Below are positions 22,578 through 24,480 of a stretch of 24,480 nt of DNA, one piece after another; position 1 is the stretch's first letter, and every line of letters starts with the position of its first letter. Under the pieces are notes generated by a model. The model was not told where the DNA came from, ran no database searches, and worked only from the letters and a program-made list of their open reading frames with translations. Position numbers and translations under genes: made by a program. The stretch comes from JBHENW01 sp046261875. GTDB lineage: Bacteria > Acidobacteriota > Thermoanaerobaculia > UBA5066 > Gp7-AA6. The stretch spans positions 1 through 24,480 of the forward strand of contig JBHENW010000185.1 in assembly GCA_046261875.1 (NCBI GenBank), read 5' to 3'.

Positions 22578-23561
22578 CTACGTCAGCGCGGTATCCCAGA
22601 CCCAGATGAGGGGCACGCTCGCCTCGAGCTTGTTGATGCAAACCGGCCCGTGGTCGCTCTCCACGTAGGTCTCGACCATGAACCACAACAGCAGCGTGTC
22701 GGCCTTCGTCGCGATGATCTGAAGGCCGGGATCTTTGCCAGGATAGGCGTCGGCGCCGCCGTGGGCTTCGTGGACGTAGGACGGCGCGGGCCCACCCCAG
22801 TTTCCCGCGCTGCCGTGCCAGATCAGGATGTTGCGCTGGAGCTCGAGCTCCCACGCTCCCGAGACGGGATTCAGGCGCTGGGCGATGAGCCTCAGCCAGC
22901 CCGTGTTGCGCATCCTCGGTGTGGGAGTCCCCGGAGGGTGCTTGGTCTCGATGATCCATTCATAGCGATACTGCGCCTCGGGAACGAAGGCGACCCGGCT
23001 GAGCGCCGTGCGCGGCCGGTACACGATGCCGAGGGCCGCCTGCGCGTATCCGCGTCTCGATCCGGAGATGGACGAAGCGGTCGCCGGAATCGCGTTGGCA
23101 ACGCCGATGTATCCGACGGACTTCGAGGCGTCGCGGAACTGGTCGAGCACCGGCCCGATTCCGCGAGTCACCTCGGGATCGGGGGAAATCCATTCGACAC
23201 CGTAGCGGTTCCCGGGCGGCGCCGAGCTCCCCGGCGCGTCCGGCACGAAGACCTTCGGAAGCCGGCGCGCCTCGATCTCCGTGACGATGTCCGTCACGCC
23301 GATTTTCTGAGTGAAGAGCGTGCTCCCTTTCCAATCGCGGAGCGTCAGTGCTTTGCTCAGGACCTCCGTGTTTTTGGTCCCCCCGCCGGATCGAACCGAG
23401 TCCCCGGCGAGCTGCCTCGAGACCTCTTCGAGCGAGCCGCGCTCGCGGAGAGCGTGTTCCAGATCGGCCGTGGCCCGTTTCAGCGATGCGGCTGAGAGCG
23501 GGATTTCCTTCTGTGCGGCGCCCCTGACGCGTTTACGGGGGGTCTTTCGCGCTCCGGCCAT
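22578..23561 (-). CDS. Protein of unknown function (327 aa)
   Basis: No family was recognised. The N-terminus is basic and then helical (about 20-75, DLEHALRERGSLEEVSRQLA); the rest looks beta-rich with many Trp and Tyr residues (YRYEWIIETKHPPG, GWLRLIAQRLNPVSGAWELE, VPLIWVWDTALT). There is no signal peptide or membrane helix. Two consecutive ATGs are possible; the second (23561) is chosen because GGAGG is four bases upstream, while only one base separates it from the first (23564). It lies directly downstream of two tRNA genes on the same strand and just upstream of the dehydrogenase gene. Confidence 0.7.
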   Translation of the reverse strand: MAGARKTPRKRVRGAAQKEIPLSAASLKRATADLEHALRERGSLEEVSRQLAGDSVRSGGGTKNTEVLSKALTLRDWKGSTLFTQKIGVTDIVTEIEARRLPKVFVPDAPGSSAPPGNRYGVEWISPDPEVTRGIGPVLDQFRDASKSVGYIGVANAIPATASSISGSRRGYAQAALGIVYRPRTALSRVAFVPEAQYRYEWIIETKHPPGTPTPRMRNTGWLRLIAQRLNPVSGAWELELQRNILIWHGSAGNWGGPAPSYVHEAHGGADAYPGKDPGLQIIATKADTLLLWFMVETYVESDHGPVCINKLEASVPLIWVWDTALT

Positions 23562-23630
23562 CATGCCTCCGGGCGCATGATGTCATCGAAGGGTGGCGAG
23601 GCGGCCTCGCGGGAGCGTGAGCATGGAAGT

Positions 23631-23708
23631 TGGTGCGCCCGCCGCGATTCGAACGCGGGACCTTTAGCTCCGGAGGCTAACGCTCTATCCGGACTGAGCT
23701 ACGGGCGC
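23631..23708 (-). tRNA. tRNA-Arg (anticodon CCG)
   Basis: The minus strand folds into a complete cloverleaf: acceptor GCGCCCG/CGGGCGC, D arm GCTC/GAGC, anticodon stem TTAGC/GCTAA with loop CTCCGGA (anticodon CCG, reading CGG), and T arm CCGCG-TTCGAAT-CGCGG. The discriminator is A and CCA is encoded. CGG is a frequent codon in this GC-rich sequence. Confidence 0.96.
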
Positions 23709-23720
23709 AAAGATCGTGCT

Positions 23721-23797
23721 TGGGGTGAGTGGAGGGATTCGAACCCTCGACATCCAGATCCACAGTCTGGCGCTCTAACCAGCTGAGCTACACCCAC
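23721..23797 (-). tRNA. tRNA-His (anticodon GTG)
   Basis: A complete cloverleaf on the minus strand: acceptor GTGGGTG/CACTCAC, anticodon stem CCAGA/TCTGG with loop CTGTGGA (anticodon GTG), and T arm GAGGG-TTCGAAT-CCCTC. The discriminator is C, with a G encoded just before the 5' end (23798), the pair expected for histidine tRNA. CCA is encoded. It lies 12 bases upstream of tRNA-Arg and is probably transcribed with it. Confidence 0.96.
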
Positions 23798-23862
23798 CGC
23801 GGGACGGCGGAGTTTACAGGCCTGCCGGGGGCGGGTCAAACCGGCGTAGTCTCGCGCGCGTC

Positions 23863-24480
23863 GTGGAGATGACGGCTGGGACGGCGCTTCTGCTGGGTCT
23901 GCTGATCCTGTGCGCCGCGATGCTGTATTCCTCGGTCGGCCACGGCGGCGCCTCAGCTTACCTGGCGGTGATGGCGCTCTTCGGACCGTCGCCGGCGTTC
24001 ATGCGGCCGACCGCGCTCGTGCTCAACCTGTTCGTCGCGGGGATCGCCGCCGTGCAGTTCGCGCGTGCGGGCTGGTTTCGCTGGAGTCTTTTCTGGCCCT
24101 TCGCCGTCGCGTCGATTCCGATGGCGTTTCTGGGAGGCCGCCTCTCCGTCCCGGATCAGACCTACCGGCGCATCCTCGGAGGCGTCCTGCTTTTTGCCGC
24201 CGTGCGTCTCGCCCTGCGGTTCGCTTCCTCGGCGGAAACGGCGGTGCGGCCGCTGCCGGTTCCGCTCGCCATGGCCCTCGGCGCGGTCATCGGAGTGCTC
24301 TCCGGGCTGACGGGCGTCGGCGGCGGGATCTTCCTTTCCCCTCTGCTGCTCGTGGGGCGATGGGCGGACCCAAAGCCGACGGCTGCCGTGTCCGCGGCAT
24401 TCATCTGGGTCAACTCGCTGGCCGGCCTGCTCGGCCGTCCGGCGGCCATCGCGCTCCTGCCGCCCTCGACCGTTCTCTGG
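23863..24480 (+). CDS. TauE/SafE-family membrane permease, 3' end cut by window
   Basis: From GTG 23863 (or ATG 23869) the frame is open to the window end, 206 codons. It shows the two repeated halves of the TauE/SafE family: SSVGHGGASAYLAVMALFG near the N-terminus and VLSGLTGVGGGIFLSPLLLV about 125 residues later, with five or more hydrophobic helices. Members export sulfite, sulfoacetate or other small anions; the substrate here is unknown. Neither start has a clear Shine-Dalgarno. It is divergent from the tRNA genes; the gene continues beyond the window. Confidence 0.88.
   Translation, partial: MEMTAGTALLLGLLILCAAMLYSSVGHGGASAYLAVMALFGPSPAFMRPTALVLNLFVAGIAAVQFARAGWFRWSLFWPFAVASIPMAFLGGRLSVPDQTYRRILGGVLLFAAVRLALRFASSAETAVRPLPVPLAMALGAVIGVLSGLTGVGGGIFLSPLLLVGRWADPKPTAAVSAAFIWVNSLAGLLGRPAAIALLPPSTVLW

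Noticed and set aside
23565..23862. Possible integration site at the tRNA pair
   Set aside because: No integrase and no repeated tRNA 3' fragment were found in the window.
1..24480. CRISPR arrays, toxin-antitoxin pairs, restriction-modification or other known defence genes
   Set aside because: No regularly spaced repeats and no recognisable defence or toxin family on either strand.

Overview
The window is a very GC-rich bacterial chromosome segment with short intergenic gaps, genes on both strands, and many exported proteins and lipoproteins. Several features recall Acidobacteriota or another soil/sediment lineage: DinB paralogues, an IPTL-CTERM sorted protein, an exported D-aminoacylase-like amidohydrolase beside an M24-fold protein, TPR lipoproteins, and a fused homocysteine methyltransferase/methylene-THF reductase. 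That placement is inferred from gene style; there is no rRNA here to test it. No CRISPR array, insertion sequence, integrase or prophage structural gene was recognised.

Layout. 1-2.1 kb: 3' part of an M1 metallopeptidase, overlapping a DinB gene by ATGA. 2.1-4.5 kb (minus): amidohydrolase (D-aminoacylase family), then a small lipoprotein. 4.5-5.9 kb (plus, divergent): creatinase/Xaa-Pro-peptidase-fold protein. The two divergent enzymes are both exported, and both lack several usual metal ligands. 6-7.6 kb: LuxR-type regulator with a C-terminal frameshift, then a trypsin-like/PDZ protease without signal peptide. 7.6-8 kb: gene relic. 8.05-8.8 kb: CDP-alcohol phosphatidyltransferase. 8.8-9.35 kb (minus): two small coupled genes. 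9.8-11.7 kb (minus): NarL-type response regulator and NarX-type histidine kinase. 11.8-13.6 kb (minus): bifunctional methionine/folate enzyme with a hairpin upstream. 13.9-15.2 kb: small hypothetical gene and an IPTL-CTERM protein, convergent on a shared terminator. 15.4-17.7 kb: lipoprotein with an internal duplication, then two broken genes. 17.7-18.9 kb: zinc-ribbon protein, second DinB gene, small lipoprotein with a strong terminator. 19-20.5 kb: joined remnants of DoxX and DUF3313 genes and a TPR lipoprotein cut off in mid-domain. 20.5-23.6 kb (minus): thioredoxin/TPR protein, frameshifted zinc alcohol dehydrogenase, unknown protein. 23.6-23.8 kb (minus): tRNA-Arg(CCG) and tRNA-His(GTG). 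23.9 kb to end: TauE/SafE permease, cut by the window edge.

The most notable features are (a) the divergent pair of exported amide-hydrolase homologues with altered metal sites, and (b) an unusual density of reading-frame lesions: at least seven loci, several explained by one base in or next to a short homopolymer. The lesions could be real gene decay, consensus error, or both; reads or a close relative would decide. No complete new multi-gene defence or biosynthetic system could be shown.
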